In this document: in pieces, positions 37,324 to 45,388 of the stretch
How positions within the stretch are numbered: position 1 is the stretch's first letter
How the letters are laid out: each line of letters opens with the position of its first letter
Source of the DNA: Dokdonia sinensis
GTDB lineage: Bacteria > Bacteroidota > Bacteroidia > Flavobacteriales > Flavobacteriaceae
NCBI RefSeq assembly: GCF_003688895.1
Contig: NZ_REFV01000003.1
Location: forward strand, 212,962-276,961
Length of the DNA stretch: 64,000 nt
Direction of reading: 5' to 3'
Translations under genes and position numbers: made by a program
The notes under the pieces: model-generated
Told to the model about the DNA's origin: nothing
The model's input: the letters and a program-made list of their open reading frames with translations, nothing else
Databases searched by the model: none

Positions 37324-37348
37324 CAATAACCCCATAAACTACGTTAAA

Positions 37349-37356
37349 CAAAAGTA
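37349..37356 (-). promoter_or_regulatory. -7 box TACTTTTG for mce
   Basis: Perfect TAnnTTTG on the minus strand; transcription would start near 37343. Confidence 0.45.
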
Positions 37357-37375
37357 TCACAATTCTAAAAAACTG

Positions 37376-37383
37376 TACTTTTG
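37376..37383 (+). promoter_or_regulatory. -7 box TACTTTTG five bases before the rbfA start
   Basis: Perfect TAnnTTTG; the ATG at 37389 would lie at the 5' end of the transcript. Confidence 0.5.
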
Positions 37384-37388
37384 CAGCT

Positions 37389-37781
37389 ATGGAAAGTAAT
37401 AGACAGAAAAAAGTAGCAGGAGTTTTACAAAAAGACCTCGCCGAAGTCCTTCAAGCCACCCTTAGAGACAATGGAACTACGGGCATTATTATTTCGGTTT
37501 CTAAGGTAAAAGTACCTACAGATTTGTCTATTGCCAAAGTTTACCTAAGCGTTTTTCCCAGCAGTAAAGGAGAACACATTCTTTCTGAAATTAAGGAGAT
37601 TAATTCGCAAATTAGGCACGAAATTTCCCAACGCACCCGTCACCAGCTGCGTCGTATGCCTGAACTTAACTTTTACATAGATGACTCTCTGGAATATATC
37701 GAAAACATAGACAAGTCACTTAAAGGAGGTGAAAATCCTATCCAAGACCCAACCCTCCTCCCAAAAAGGAAGAAAAAATAG
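37389..37781 (+). CDS. rbfA: Ribosome-binding factor A
   Basis: The 130 residues form a KH-type fold that helps mature the 16S rRNA 5' end in the 30S subunit. It opens with the typical ESNRQKKVAGVLQKDLAEVLQ, contains VSKVKVPTDLSIAKVYLSVFP and RMPELNFYIDDSLEYIENID, and ends in a basic tail. Its TAG overlaps the GTG start of the following ABC permease by one base. Confidence 0.95.
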   Translation: MESNRQKKVAGVLQKDLAEVLQATLRDNGTTGIIISVSKVKVPTDLSIAKVYLSVFPSSKGEHILSEIKEINSQIRHEISQRTRHQLRRMPELNFYIDDSLEYIENIDKSLKGGENPIQDPTLLPKRKKK

Positions 37782-38989
37782 TGCGATTCCCGCTATACAT
37801 CGCAAAGCGTTATCTTTTTTCAAAAAGTAGTACGAGTGCTGTAAATATAATTACGGCAATTTCTGTATTTCTTATTGTAATAGTAACAGCTGTACTCGTT
37901 GTGGTCGTTTCGGGATTTGCAGGAATAAAGGAATTTAACCTCTCTATAACCTCAGTCATTGATCCAGATCTAAAAGTAGTTCCTGCCCAAGGCAAAACAT
38001 TTACTATCACCTCTGATGATGAAAAAGACTTATCTAACACAGAAGGGGTTGCACAATTCTCTAAAGTTATAGAAGAAAGAGCTTACCTCGAATTCAGAGG
38101 TAAAAGACACTTAGCGATTATGAAAGGTGTAGACGAACATTATCTGGATGTAAACCCCATAGACACAACAATTGCCTATGGTTTATGGCCTGAAGTAGGT
38201 GAGCCAGAATTTGCGATAGGTGCAGGAGTTGCAAGAAATCTAAGTATAGGCATAGGAGATTATCGTAATTTGATGAGTATTATGGTTCCTAAACCTGGCG
38301 CTGGCCAAATTACAGACCCAACCCAAGCCTTCAAAAAAAGTAGTGCGGTAGCAAGTGGGATCATAGATGCCGGTGAGATAAGTACAGATCATATTTTTGG
38401 CAATATTGATTTTGTAGGGCAACTTTTAGGTTATGACGTGGATACTGTGACTAGCATTGATTTGAAACTTGCTCCAGACGCAGATGAAAATGAAGTTCGA
38501 GATAAAATAGGTAAGCTTTTAGGGACGGACAAAGTCATCATTAAAAATCGCATTGAGCTGAATGATGCTTTACACAAAATGCTAAACACGGAGAATTTAA
38601 TGCTATATTTTGTAAGCACACTTATACTTATTATCGCTCTTTTTAGCTTTGTAGGAAGTATGATAATGATAATCATCGATAAAAAAAGAAATATTAAAAC
38701 CTTATCTGATCTAGGCGCATCGCTTAAGGAAATTAGAAAAACATTCTTCCTTCAAGGAGCGCTTATCATAATTTTAGGGGGATTTATAGGAATCATTTTA
38801 GGCTTACTGGTGGCCTTTTTACAAGAGCAATTTGCACTTAAAATGATAACACCTACACTCCCCTGGCCTATGATTGTAGAACCGCTGAATATCCTTATAG
38901 TTTACGTATTGATTTTAGTCTTAGGAATCATCGCAGCCAGACTTGCTGCAAGCAAAATAAATAAACGAATGATTGAGAATATAGAATAG
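37781..38989 (+). CDS. ABC transporter permease, LolC/LolE/FtsX type
   Basis: The 402 residues start with GTG and the family-typical PLYIAKRYLFSKSS-SAVNIITAIS. A first helix (residues about 22-45) is followed by a MacB-like periplasmic domain (about 50-265) and an FtsX domain with three helices (LYFVSTLILIIALFSFVGSMIMI; ALIIILGGFIGIILGLLVAFL; ILIVYVLILVLGIIAARLA). It resembles the permease of the lipoprotein release complex, which extracts outer-membrane lipoproteins. No ATPase gene is adjacent. Co-transcribed with rbfA. Confidence 0.92.
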   Translation: MRFPLYIAKRYLFSKSSTSAVNIITAISVFLIVIVTAVLVVVVSGFAGIKEFNLSITSVIDPDLKVVPAQGKTFTITSDDEKDLSNTEGVAQFSKVIEERAYLEFRGKRHLAIMKGVDEHYLDVNPIDTTIAYGLWPEVGEPEFAIGAGVARNLSIGIGDYRNLMSIMVPKPGAGQITDPTQAFKKSSAVASGIIDAGEISTDHIFGNIDFVGQLLGYDVDTVTSIDLKLAPDADENEVRDKIGKLLGTDKVIIKNRIELNDALHKMLNTENLMLYFVSTLILIIALFSFVGSMIMIIIDKKRNIKTLSDLGASLKEIRKTFFLQGALIIILGGFIGIILGLLVAFLQEQFALKMITPTLPWPMIVEPLNILIVYVLILVLGIIAARLAASKINKRMIENIE

Positions 38990-38996
38990 CGTCTTT

Positions 38997-39989
38997 CTAA
39001 ACAAACTCGTAGCCCGCAAATTCTTTTTCAATAACATCCATGGCGGCAAATACGTCCTCACTTTTATCTGAAGTCACAAGTTTCATTCGATACTCCTTAA
39101 AGTGCGGAATTCCCCTAAAGTAATTTGTATAGTGACGTCTAGTTTCAAAAACACCTAGAATCTCGCCTTTCCAGTCTATAGACATTTGTAAGTGACGGCG
39201 CGCAGCTTGCACCCGCTCTTCTAATGTAGGTGGCTTTTTATGGGTTCCCGTTGCTATAAAGTGTTTTACTTCATTAAAAAACCAAGGATAACCTATACTA
39301 GCTCGACCTATCATTGCTCCGTCTAGTCCATATTTATCACGCATCTCTACAGCGCGCTCCGGAGAGTTTACATCGCCATTCCCAAAGACAGGAATATGCA
39401 TTCGTGGGTTATTCTTAACCTCTGCTATAGGAGCCCAATCTGCATCACCTTTATACATCTGTGCTCTGGTACGTCCGTGTATGGAAATTGCTGCGCAACC
39501 TACATCTTGCAACCTTTCGGCAACCTCGACTATTTTTATACTATCGTGATCCCAGCCTAGTCTCGTTTTTACGGTTACGGGTAACTTTGTATGGTTTACC
39601 ATCGCTTTAGTGAGGCTTACCATTAAGTCTATGTCTTTTAGGATACCAGCCCCAGCTCCTTTTGAAACTACCTTTTTTACAGGACAACCAAAATTAATAT
39701 CAATAATATCTGGCCCACTAGCCTCTACAATCTCTACACTACGGAGCATAGATTCTTCTACTGCACCAAAAATCTGAATACCCACCGGACGCTCCTTCTC
39801 ATAAATATCCAGCTTCATCACACTTTTTGCAGCGTCACGTATCAGTCCTTCTGAGGATATAAATTCCGTATATACTACATCTGCGCCCTGTTCCTTGCAC
39901 AATGCTCGGAACGGTGGATCACTCACATCTTCCATCGGTGCTAGTAGCAACGGGAAGTCCCCTACATCTATATTTCCTATTTTTGCCAT
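38997..39989 (-). CDS. dusB: tRNA-dihydrouridine synthase, DusB-like
   Basis: A 330-residue FMN-dependent TIM-barrel enzyme that reduces uridines in the tRNA D loop. LLAPMEDVSDPPFRALCKEQ binds FMN, the catalytic Cys is in INFGCPVKKVVSKGAGAG, and KTRLGWDHDS and FGNGDV--PE follow. Length and C-terminal helical domain are normal. Which uridine is modified cannot be told from sequence. Convergent with the ABC permease seven bases away. Confidence 0.93.
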   Translation of the reverse strand: MAKIGNIDVGDFPLLLAPMEDVSDPPFRALCKEQGADVVYTEFISSEGLIRDAAKSVMKLDIYEKERPVGIQIFGAVEESMLRSVEIVEASGPDIIDINFGCPVKKVVSKGAGAGILKDIDLMVSLTKAMVNHTKLPVTVKTRLGWDHDSIKIVEVAERLQDVGCAAISIHGRTRAQMYKGDADWAPIAEVKNNPRMHIPVFGNGDVNSPERAVEMRDKYGLDGAMIGRASIGYPWFFNEVKHFIATGTHKKPPTLEERVQAARRHLQMSIDWKGEILGVFETRRHYTNYFRGIPHFKEYRMKLVTSDKSEDVFAAMDVIEKEFAGYEFV

Positions 39990-39994
39990 AATCT

Positions 39995-40012
39995 CCCCTG
40001 CGCAGGCAGGGG
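39995..40012. repeat. Short GC-rich palindrome CCCCTGCGCAGGCAGGGG
   Basis: Imperfect palindrome directly upstream of dusB. It shares GGCAGG units with the insert at 60438-60457 and probably belongs to the same dispersed family. Confidence 0.5.
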
Positions 40013-40070
40013 TCTTTTTTGTGCTGCAACTGCAGATTATATATTTATTTACTCAAGGAACAGTTTATGC

Positions 40071-40110
40071 CGCTTTCCTTGAGTCAAGCTCAGGATAAAT
40101 CGCGAAAGCG
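40071..40110. repeat. Palindromic element interrupted by a 23-bp insert
   Basis: Left arm CGCTTTC (40071-40077), insert 40078-40100 containing CAAGCTCAGGATAAAT, right arm CGCGAAAGCG (40101-40110). It has the same 7+23+10 layout as 19072-19111. Confidence 0.85.
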
Positions 40111-40115
40111 AACCC

Positions 40116-41357
40116 CTAATCCTTTACAAAAGTAACTTCTTTTTCTATTTCTTCACCTTCACGTTGTATAACAACCGTTGTGGTATCTCCTTGGTCAAAG
40201 GTAGAAAGCACACGCATATAACTCATCATATCTGTCACGGTACTATCACCCATTTTAATAACAATGTCGCCACGTTGTAGCTTTGCGTTTTGGGCTGCTT
40301 TCCCTTCACTCACGCCATCTATACGCATTCCAGAACCACTATATAAATAATCTGGAACTACGCCTAGGCCCACTTTAAAGCTGGGAACTGCCGCGCTTTC
40401 ATCTTTTGTCTTAGTAAATTTTATTTTACCATTATCATCTAGCTCTAGGATGATGGCCTCGATGTACTTTTGGATAAGCGCCATCCCATCATAATTAAGC
40501 TTCTGGCTATCGTCTCCTGGTTTGTGATAATCCTCGTGTTGGCCAGTAAAAAAATGTAATACAGGGATATCATTCAGATAAAAAGAGGTATGGTCAGAAG
40601 GACCTACGCCACTCTTATGCTCTGCAATTTTAAAATCACTATTTGCCGAAAATACTGCTTGCGGAAAAATAGGAGAAGTTCCCGTACCATGAACAGCAAG
40701 TGCCTTGTCGTCATTTAATCGTCCCACCATATCCATATTAATCATATAGTTTACGGTCGACAAATCGATTGTAGCATTTTTAGTAAAGAAATTAGAACCT
40801 AGAAGGCCCATCTCTTCGCCAGAAAAAGCGATAAATAGGTAATTATTGCCTTTGTAATTTTCGGCTTTCAGCGTTTCGGCTAGTTGCAGCATTATGGCGA
40901 CACCACTTGCATTATCGTCTGCACCATTGTGTATAGCGGCTCCTTCTCTATGTAATGATCCCTCTCCTCCCATTCCTAAATGGTCATAATGCGCGCCTAT
41001 TACAATAGTATTTTTGGCTTTATGATTCAGGAAACCTATGACGTTTGTTCCTGTGATAAGGGAATCGTTTTTTCCGCTTTCGCGAAAGCGGACTTCCCCG
41101 TGAGGATCATTTTTTGGCGCAAATGTAAACGTCTGGAAATAAGTTCCTGCATTCCCCATTGCCTGCAATTCCATAGACTTAAAACGATCTTTTATATAAT
41201 GGGCTGCTTTGATCTCCCCTTCAGTTCCTGTTTCTCGACCTGCAAGGTCATCTGAAGCAAGAAAAGCAACATCATCTTCAAAGGATATTTTCTTTTCCAT
41301 TTTCTCCTGACAAGCAAACATTCCCAGAATAGCGATAACAGCAAAAACCTTTTTCAT
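40116..41357 (-). CDS. M28 family metallopeptidase lipoprotein with PDZ domain
   Basis: A 413-residue exported lipoprotein (lipobox GMFACQ, Cys16). The M28 aminopeptidase domain spans about 25-310, with di-zinc ligands in GAHYDHLG (His123), NGADDNASG (Asp147), AFSGEEMGLLG (Glu181/182), NMDMVGR and HTSFY. A C-terminal PDZ domain (about 325-410; GLGVVPDY, GKAAQNAKLQRGDIVIKMGD) probably steers substrates. Probably a periplasmic aminopeptidase. A perfect palindromic element is read EVRFRESGK (residues 90-94) in a loop between strands. Divergent from the PD40 lipoprotein with overlapping promoters. Confidence 0.93.
   Translation of the reverse strand: MKKVFAVIAILGMFACQEKMEKKISFEDDVAFLASDDLAGRETGTEGEIKAAHYIKDRFKSMELQAMGNAGTYFQTFTFAPKNDPHGEVRFRESGKNDSLITGTNVIGFLNHKAKNTIVIGAHYDHLGMGGEGSLHREGAAIHNGADDNASGVAIMLQLAETLKAENYKGNNYLFIAFSGEEMGLLGSNFFTKNATIDLSTVNYMINMDMVGRLNDDKALAVHGTGTSPIFPQAVFSANSDFKIAEHKSGVGPSDHTSFYLNDIPVLHFFTGQHEDYHKPGDDSQKLNYDGMALIQKYIEAIILELDDNGKIKFTKTKDESAAVPSFKVGLGVVPDYLYSGSGMRIDGVSEGKAAQNAKLQRGDIVIKMGDSTVTDMMSYMRVLSTFDQGDTTTVVIQREGEEIEKEVTFVKD
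41075..41090. repeat. 16-bp palindromic element, perfect copy inside the M28 gene (RFRES)
   Basis: Exact copy, residues 90-94 of the peptidase. Confidence 0.95.
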
Positions 41358-41369
41358 ATAAATATGACT

Positions 41370-41387
41370 TATTTTTGTGCAAAATTA
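41370..41387. promoter_or_regulatory. Divergent, nearly touching -7 boxes
   Basis: TATTTTTG on the plus strand (41370-41377) serves the PD40 gene and TAATTTTG on the minus strand (41380-41387) serves the M28 gene; two bases separate them. Confidence 0.55.
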
Positions 41388-41397
41388 ATCATTCTGT

Positions 41398-42528
41398 ATG
41401 AGAAGTATTTATATAGCCCTACTCGTTCTAATCCTAGTGTCCTGTAAAAAAGAAAACACTAAAGTTCAAGCAGCACCTATAGATCCGGAAGAGGCCGTAA
41501 AATCTGTAGATAACCCGCTCATTTACCCTGAAGAGAAGCATTTTAAGAATATGCAACAGGTGACCTTTGGCGGTGATAACGCAGAGGCTTACTGGAGTTT
41601 TGACGACAAGCAACTTGTTTTTCAATCTAACAATAAAGCCTGGGGAATGGAATGTGACCAGATGTTCTTAATGAATGTGGGAGAAAGCTTCCCCTCGGCT
41701 CCGCTCGGGGAGCAGCCCAACAATCCCCCTATGATCTCTACAGGAATGGGGCGTACCACCTGTGCCTATTTCCTTCCAGACAATAAGCATTACGTTTACG
41801 GTTCTACCCACCTAGCCAATAAGGAATGTCCAGAAGTGCCATTACGTAAGAATGGAAACTATGTTTGGCCAGTATATGATAGTTTTGACATTTTTGTATC
41901 AGACTTAGAAGGAAATATCACAAAACAGCTCACAACTGAAGTAGGTTATGATGCCGAAGCTACCGTATCTCCTCAGGGTGATAAAATTGTGTTCACCTCA
42001 ACCCGAAGCGGCGATCTGGAGTTATACACCATGAATCTAGATGGGACAGATGTACAACAAATTACGGATGAGCTGGGATATGATGGTGGAGCTTTTTTCT
42101 CTCCAGACGGGACAAAAATCATTTTTAGAGCCAGTCGCCCAAAAACCGAAGCAGAGGTTAAAAAGTATAAAGACCTCCTTGCAGATGGTCTCGTAGAACC
42201 TACAGAAATGGAACTCTTCATCTGTAATGCAGACGGCTCAGACTTAAAGCAACTCACACGATTAGGAAATGCAAACTGGAGTCCATTTTTTCACCCTAGT
42301 GGGAAAAAAATCCTTTTTTCGTCTAATTATGAAGCAGAGCGTGGATTTCCGTTTAATCTCTATATGATTGACATAGACGGGAAGAATCTGGAACGTGTGA
42401 CACACGGGGAGACCTTTGACGCATTTCCTGTTTTTTCTAATGACGGTAAGAAACTTGCTTTTTCTTCTAACAGAAATAACGGTGGAGGCCGTGATACGAA
42501 CCTGTTTATTGTAGACTGGATAGATTAA
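41398..42528 (+). CDS. PD40/TolB-like beta-propeller lipoprotein
   Basis: The 376 residues carry a lipobox (LILVSCKKEN) and six or so WD40-like PD40 strands: GDNAEAYWSFDDKQLVFQSN, EATVSPQGDKIVFTSTRSGD, GAFFSPDGTKIIFRASRP, SPFFHPSGKKILFSSNYE and FPVFSNDGKKLAFSSNRN. Such propellers are periplasmic protein- or glycan-binding modules, some in TolB and dipeptidyl peptidases; no catalytic domain follows. A GC-rich repeat at 41687-41713 is read SFPSAPLGEQP between two strands. The stop overlaps the convergent acyltransferase gene by four bases. Confidence 0.88.
   Translation: MRSIYIALLVLILVSCKKENTKVQAAPIDPEEAVKSVDNPLIYPEEKHFKNMQQVTFGGDNAEAYWSFDDKQLVFQSNNKAWGMECDQMFLMNVGESFPSAPLGEQPNNPPMISTGMGRTTCAYFLPDNKHYVYGSTHLANKECPEVPLRKNGNYVWPVYDSFDIFVSDLEGNITKQLTTEVGYDAEATVSPQGDKIVFTSTRSGDLELYTMNLDGTDVQQITDELGYDGGAFFSPDGTKIIFRASRPKTEAEVKKYKDLLADGLVEPTEMELFICNADGSDLKQLTRLGNANWSPFFHPSGKKILFSSNYEAERGFPFNLYMIDIDGKNLERVTHGETFDAFPVFSNDGKKLAFSSNRNNGGGRDTNLFIVDWID
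41687..41713. repeat. Second repeat family, core TCGGCTCCGCTC, inside the PD40 gene
   Basis: GCTTCCCC pairs imperfectly with GGGGAGC around the core; the same core lies at 27957-27968. Confidence 0.5.
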
Positions 42529-43682
42529 CGGTCGAACAGGCCTTTTATCTTAGGATGGTCACGCAAGTCCGTCATCGGCTTTTCATAAATGCGGTACCAG
42601 AGGTAGGAAATAAGTATCGTGAGCAACAGATATATTCCTGCGAATAGGAGTCGCTCATTATTATTGAGTCCCTCGATAGGTTGCAACCAGCGCATTCCTT
42701 GCAATAGGATACCGTAATGCAATAGATAAACTGCGTAGGAAATAATGCTTAATGTAAAGATAGGTTTTCCTATGAATTTTGGAGCTTTTTTCCATTGGGA
42801 TAAAAAAGGAAGGAAAAAGCAAAATGATATAGAAACAACAGGAAGGTATAGTACATTCCAAATGAAAGGCGCCTGCGCAATGGAAAGTTGATATTTTCCC
42901 AAAATCCATTGAAACCCCAAAAATAGCACTACGCCTGCAATACCCAGAAATCCACTATTCCGCTTCCAAAAATCAGGATGTTTTAATGACAAATAAGCTG
43001 CTAGGACTCCATAGTAAATAGCGTCCAGACGATATAACACGACCGCTTTAAGATTAATATTCCAGTAATCTAGAGAACTGTTTGCAACATGGAGATTATA
43101 GAAAACCTTGGTCATTAAAAAGGTTAAGATGATACTTAATGTTGTAAAGAGAAAAATAGTTTCTTTTTTTGCTTTCGCGAAAGCGGAAACTACAACATAT
43201 AACAAAAACGGACCAACAACATAGGCAACCTCTTCTACCGGCAAACTCCAAGATTCTGTAAAGAAAATATCCATTCCGGAAGTCATATTCTGTAAAAAAC
43301 CAAAATACAAAGGCAAACTATCTGGCAATGCCCTACCGATAGCCGAGACCAAAATGATATTAAGAATAAGAATTAAATAATAATTAGGCAATGTCCTAAA
43401 CCAGCGCCTGACAAGGAAATATTTCAGATCAACAATTGTAAAATCGTCTTTCGTAAATATTTTAAAAAGAATGCGCCCTATGAGAAAACCGCTCAACACA
43501 AAGAACAGCTCTACACCCATCACTCCGCCAAACTTCAAAAGTGAAGGCAGTGTGCCGGTAGCCTCAGGAAATATCCATAAAGTGTGTGAGCCGAGAACAG
43601 CAAGGATTGCAATAGCTCTCATCAGGTCGAGACCAAAAATTCTTCGGTTCTGTATGTTTTGCTCCTTTAAGATAGAAACCAT
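42525..43682 (-). CDS. Acyltransferase-3 family membrane protein (copy 2)
   Basis: The 385 residues have about ten membrane helices. The family motif region is FGLDLMRAIAILAVLGSHTLW with the essential His33, then ELFFVLSGFLIGRIL. Members transfer acetyl or other acyl groups to envelope sugars (OafA type). It is a tandem paralogue of the gene upstream, overlapping it by 16 bases, so they are coupled. A palindromic element (15/16) is read VSAFAKAKKE at residues 166-171 in a loop; the paralogue has an equal-length, unrelated loop there. Confidence 0.9.
   Translation of the reverse strand: MVSILKEQNIQNRRIFGLDLMRAIAILAVLGSHTLWIFPEATGTLPSLLKFGGVMGVELFFVLSGFLIGRILFKIFTKDDFTIVDLKYFLVRRWFRTLPNYYLILILNIILVSAIGRALPDSLPLYFGFLQNMTSGMDIFFTESWSLPVEEVAYVVGPFLLYVVVSAFAKAKKETIFLFTTLSIILTFLMTKVFYNLHVANSSLDYWNINLKAVVLYRLDAIYYGVLAAYLSLKHPDFWKRNSGFLGIAGVVLFLGFQWILGKYQLSIAQAPFIWNVLYLPVVSISFCFFLPFLSQWKKAPKFIGKPIFTLSIISYAVYLLHYGILLQGMRWLQPIEGLNNNERLLFAGIYLLLTILISYLWYRIYEKPMTDLRDHPKIKGLFDR
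43170..43185. repeat. Palindromic element, 15 of 16 bases, inside an acyltransferase gene (AFAKA)
   Basis: TGCTTTCGCGAAAGCG at a cytoplasmic or periplasmic loop. Confidence 0.9.
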
Positions 43683-44806
43683 TTTTTTACTGAGGGCTTA
43701 TCTCTAAGGTCTGTTGCAGGTTTTTCAACATAGCGGTACCATAAATGAGTTAAACCAAATACGATTCCCATATAGATAATCGCATAAACCATTAATGCTT
43801 CTCGAGACATTCCTTCTGTAGGATAAAGATAGAGCATCGTTTTTAATATTATTCCAAAATGAAGCAAGTACATCGTATAAGAACGAATACTAATGTAGGT
43901 TATGGGCCTCCTTATGTAAGCTGGCGCAGTTTTCATCTCGGAACACAATGGCATAATTAGAGCAAATGCTATCGAGATTAATGGGAGAGCAATTACATTC
44001 CAAAAGAATGGCGCCGTTTCTGGAGTCCACTTAAAAATGATGAGCATCATAACGATTCCTACCGCTATTACCAACCCTAAAATAGCCGCTTTTATTGCTT
44101 CTCTTTTCCAAAATTGTGGATATCGTAATGCGATGTAACTTGCTACCATTCCATAGAAAATACTGTCATAGCGATATATTACTACAGTACGTAAAGTATC
44201 ATTCCATCGAGCTCCGCTTAAATCTGAAAGATTGAAATAATAGCATAGTTTTATGGCCATTGCAGAAGCTATTATTGTTAGAATGATATAAAGAAATAGT
44301 TTTTTTCGGTTTTTTTTGGGAAAACTTAGAGCTCCTAAAAATAATAGAATAGGTCCAAGCAAATACACAAATTCTTCCACAGTAAGACTCCAACTTTCTC
44401 CATAAAAACCTCCCATACCGGAAGAGAAATTTTGTAAAAAAATAAAGTAACTCCACAATTGTTCTGGCATTTCCCTTCCTAACAGGAATAGCAAAACGAT
44501 ATTAACTAAGAGCAATAAGTAATAATTAGGAAGGGTTCTAAACCATCTTCTCGCCAAAAAATATCGGAATTCCCCACGTATTATCTCATTTCTGGTCAAA
44601 AGATTATAAAGAATCCGACCAATAAGGAAACCACTTAAAACGAAAAACATCTCAACACCGAGGATTCCTAAAAAATTGATCCCCGCAGCAAGTGTATTTG
44701 TAGTATCCGGGAGGATATGTACTGAATGTCCCGCAACTACCGTAACCGTGGCACCACCCCTAAGAAGATCAAAGCCGAAAATCCTACGAGAATAATCTAT
44801 ACGCAT
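43667..44806 (-). CDS. Acyltransferase-3 family membrane protein (copy 1)
   Basis: A 379-residue, ten-helix acyltransferase with FGFDLLRGGATVTVVAGHSVH, EMFFVLSGFLIGRIL and SWSLTVEEFVYLLGP. It aligns end to end with the following gene (shared RRWFRTLPNYYL and VEKP-TDLRD), so the pair arose by tandem duplication. Both probably O-acylate a surface polysaccharide or lipopolysaccharide; substrate unknown. Operon order is this gene, then the copy at 42525. Confidence 0.9.
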   Translation of the reverse strand: MRIDYSRRIFGFDLLRGGATVTVVAGHSVHILPDTTNTLAAGINFLGILGVEMFFVLSGFLIGRILYNLLTRNEIIRGEFRYFLARRWFRTLPNYYLLLLVNIVLLFLLGREMPEQLWSYFIFLQNFSSGMGGFYGESWSLTVEEFVYLLGPILLFLGALSFPKKNRKKLFLYIILTIIASAMAIKLCYYFNLSDLSGARWNDTLRTVVIYRYDSIFYGMVASYIALRYPQFWKREAIKAAILGLVIAVGIVMMLIIFKWTPETAPFFWNVIALPLISIAFALIMPLCSEMKTAPAYIRRPITYISIRSYTMYLLHFGIILKTMLYLYPTEGMSREALMVYAIIYMGIVFGLTHLWYRYVEKPATDLRDKPSVKKWFLS

Positions 44807-44850
44807 AGCAAATATCTACATCGTTAAACGACAAATATAAAGTATATGGA

Positions 44851-45000
44851 CTATTGCGATGATCCTAAACGTTCTCGCTCCTTTTTGTCTAAATCCCTAT
44901 TGTTATCACTTAATCTAAAATTCCCAAAGTTATAAGTGAATGCGACACGTACGTATTGGGTTTCTGGGATGGGGAGATAACCATTGTCAAAAAAATTATA
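44851..45000 (-). pseudogene. 3' remnant of an outer-membrane beta-barrel receptor gene
   Basis: On the minus strand this reads YNFFDNGYLPIPETQY, then VRVAFTYNFGNFRLSDNN and RDLDKKERERLGSSQ, then a stop. It aligns without gaps to the last ~45 residues of the complete receptor at 45389-47818, with about 27 identical positions by eye. Nothing recognisable from the rest of the barrel lies upstream; instead the small secreted-protein gene follows. It is therefore the tail of a lost or rearranged paralogue. The left boundary of homology is approximate. Confidence 0.8.
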
Positions 45001-45019
45001 GATGATTTTCAATAATAAG

Positions 45020-45044
45020 GCTGCCTTTACAGACAGCCTTTCTA
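45020..45044. terminator. Hairpin downstream of the small secreted-protein gene
   Basis: AAGGCTG pairs with CAGCCTT around a 10-base loop; T-runs are weak on both strands. Confidence 0.4.
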
Positions 45045-45052
45045 TATATGTT

Positions 45053-45356
45053 CTATTGGTTTGGCGGAAGAGCCTTTATACAGCATTTAGGCCTTGGAAC
45101 ACCGTTAGGGAAATCCCCTTTACAGTAATCATTAGAACTCCCGTCACATCTTCTTATCATTGCTGGACTAATTGTCTCAAATTTAGTTTGCTCTATTAAA
45201 ATCCGAACTTCTTCATCTGTAAAGGCTTTTTCAGATGCAATAATTTCAAAAAAATCTTGTTCCGAATATTTCTTTGTATCGCTTCTAAATGAACTAAGAG
45301 TTACAACAGCAGAAACAGCTGTCAGAATTAGTAATGTTAAAATTGATTTTTTTCAT
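45053..45356 (-). pseudogene. Small secreted Cys-containing protein, frameshifted at a poly-A tract after the ATG
   Basis: The ATG at 45356 is followed by seven A; in that frame translation stops after 20 codons. With six A the frame stays open for 100 residues: a signal peptide (MKKSILTLLILTAVSAVVTL), a helical acidic middle (EQDFFEIIASEKAFTDEEVR), and a C-terminal four-Cys region (RRCDGSSNDYCKGDFPNG, PRPKCCIKALPPNQ). The downstream frame is clean, so the shift is recent, a sequencing error, or a reversible slippage switch. I know no family for it. It lies 33 bases after the receptor gene and may be expressed with it. Confidence 0.7.
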
Positions 45357-45388
45357 AAAAGTAAATGTTTAAAATTATATGTCAAGAA

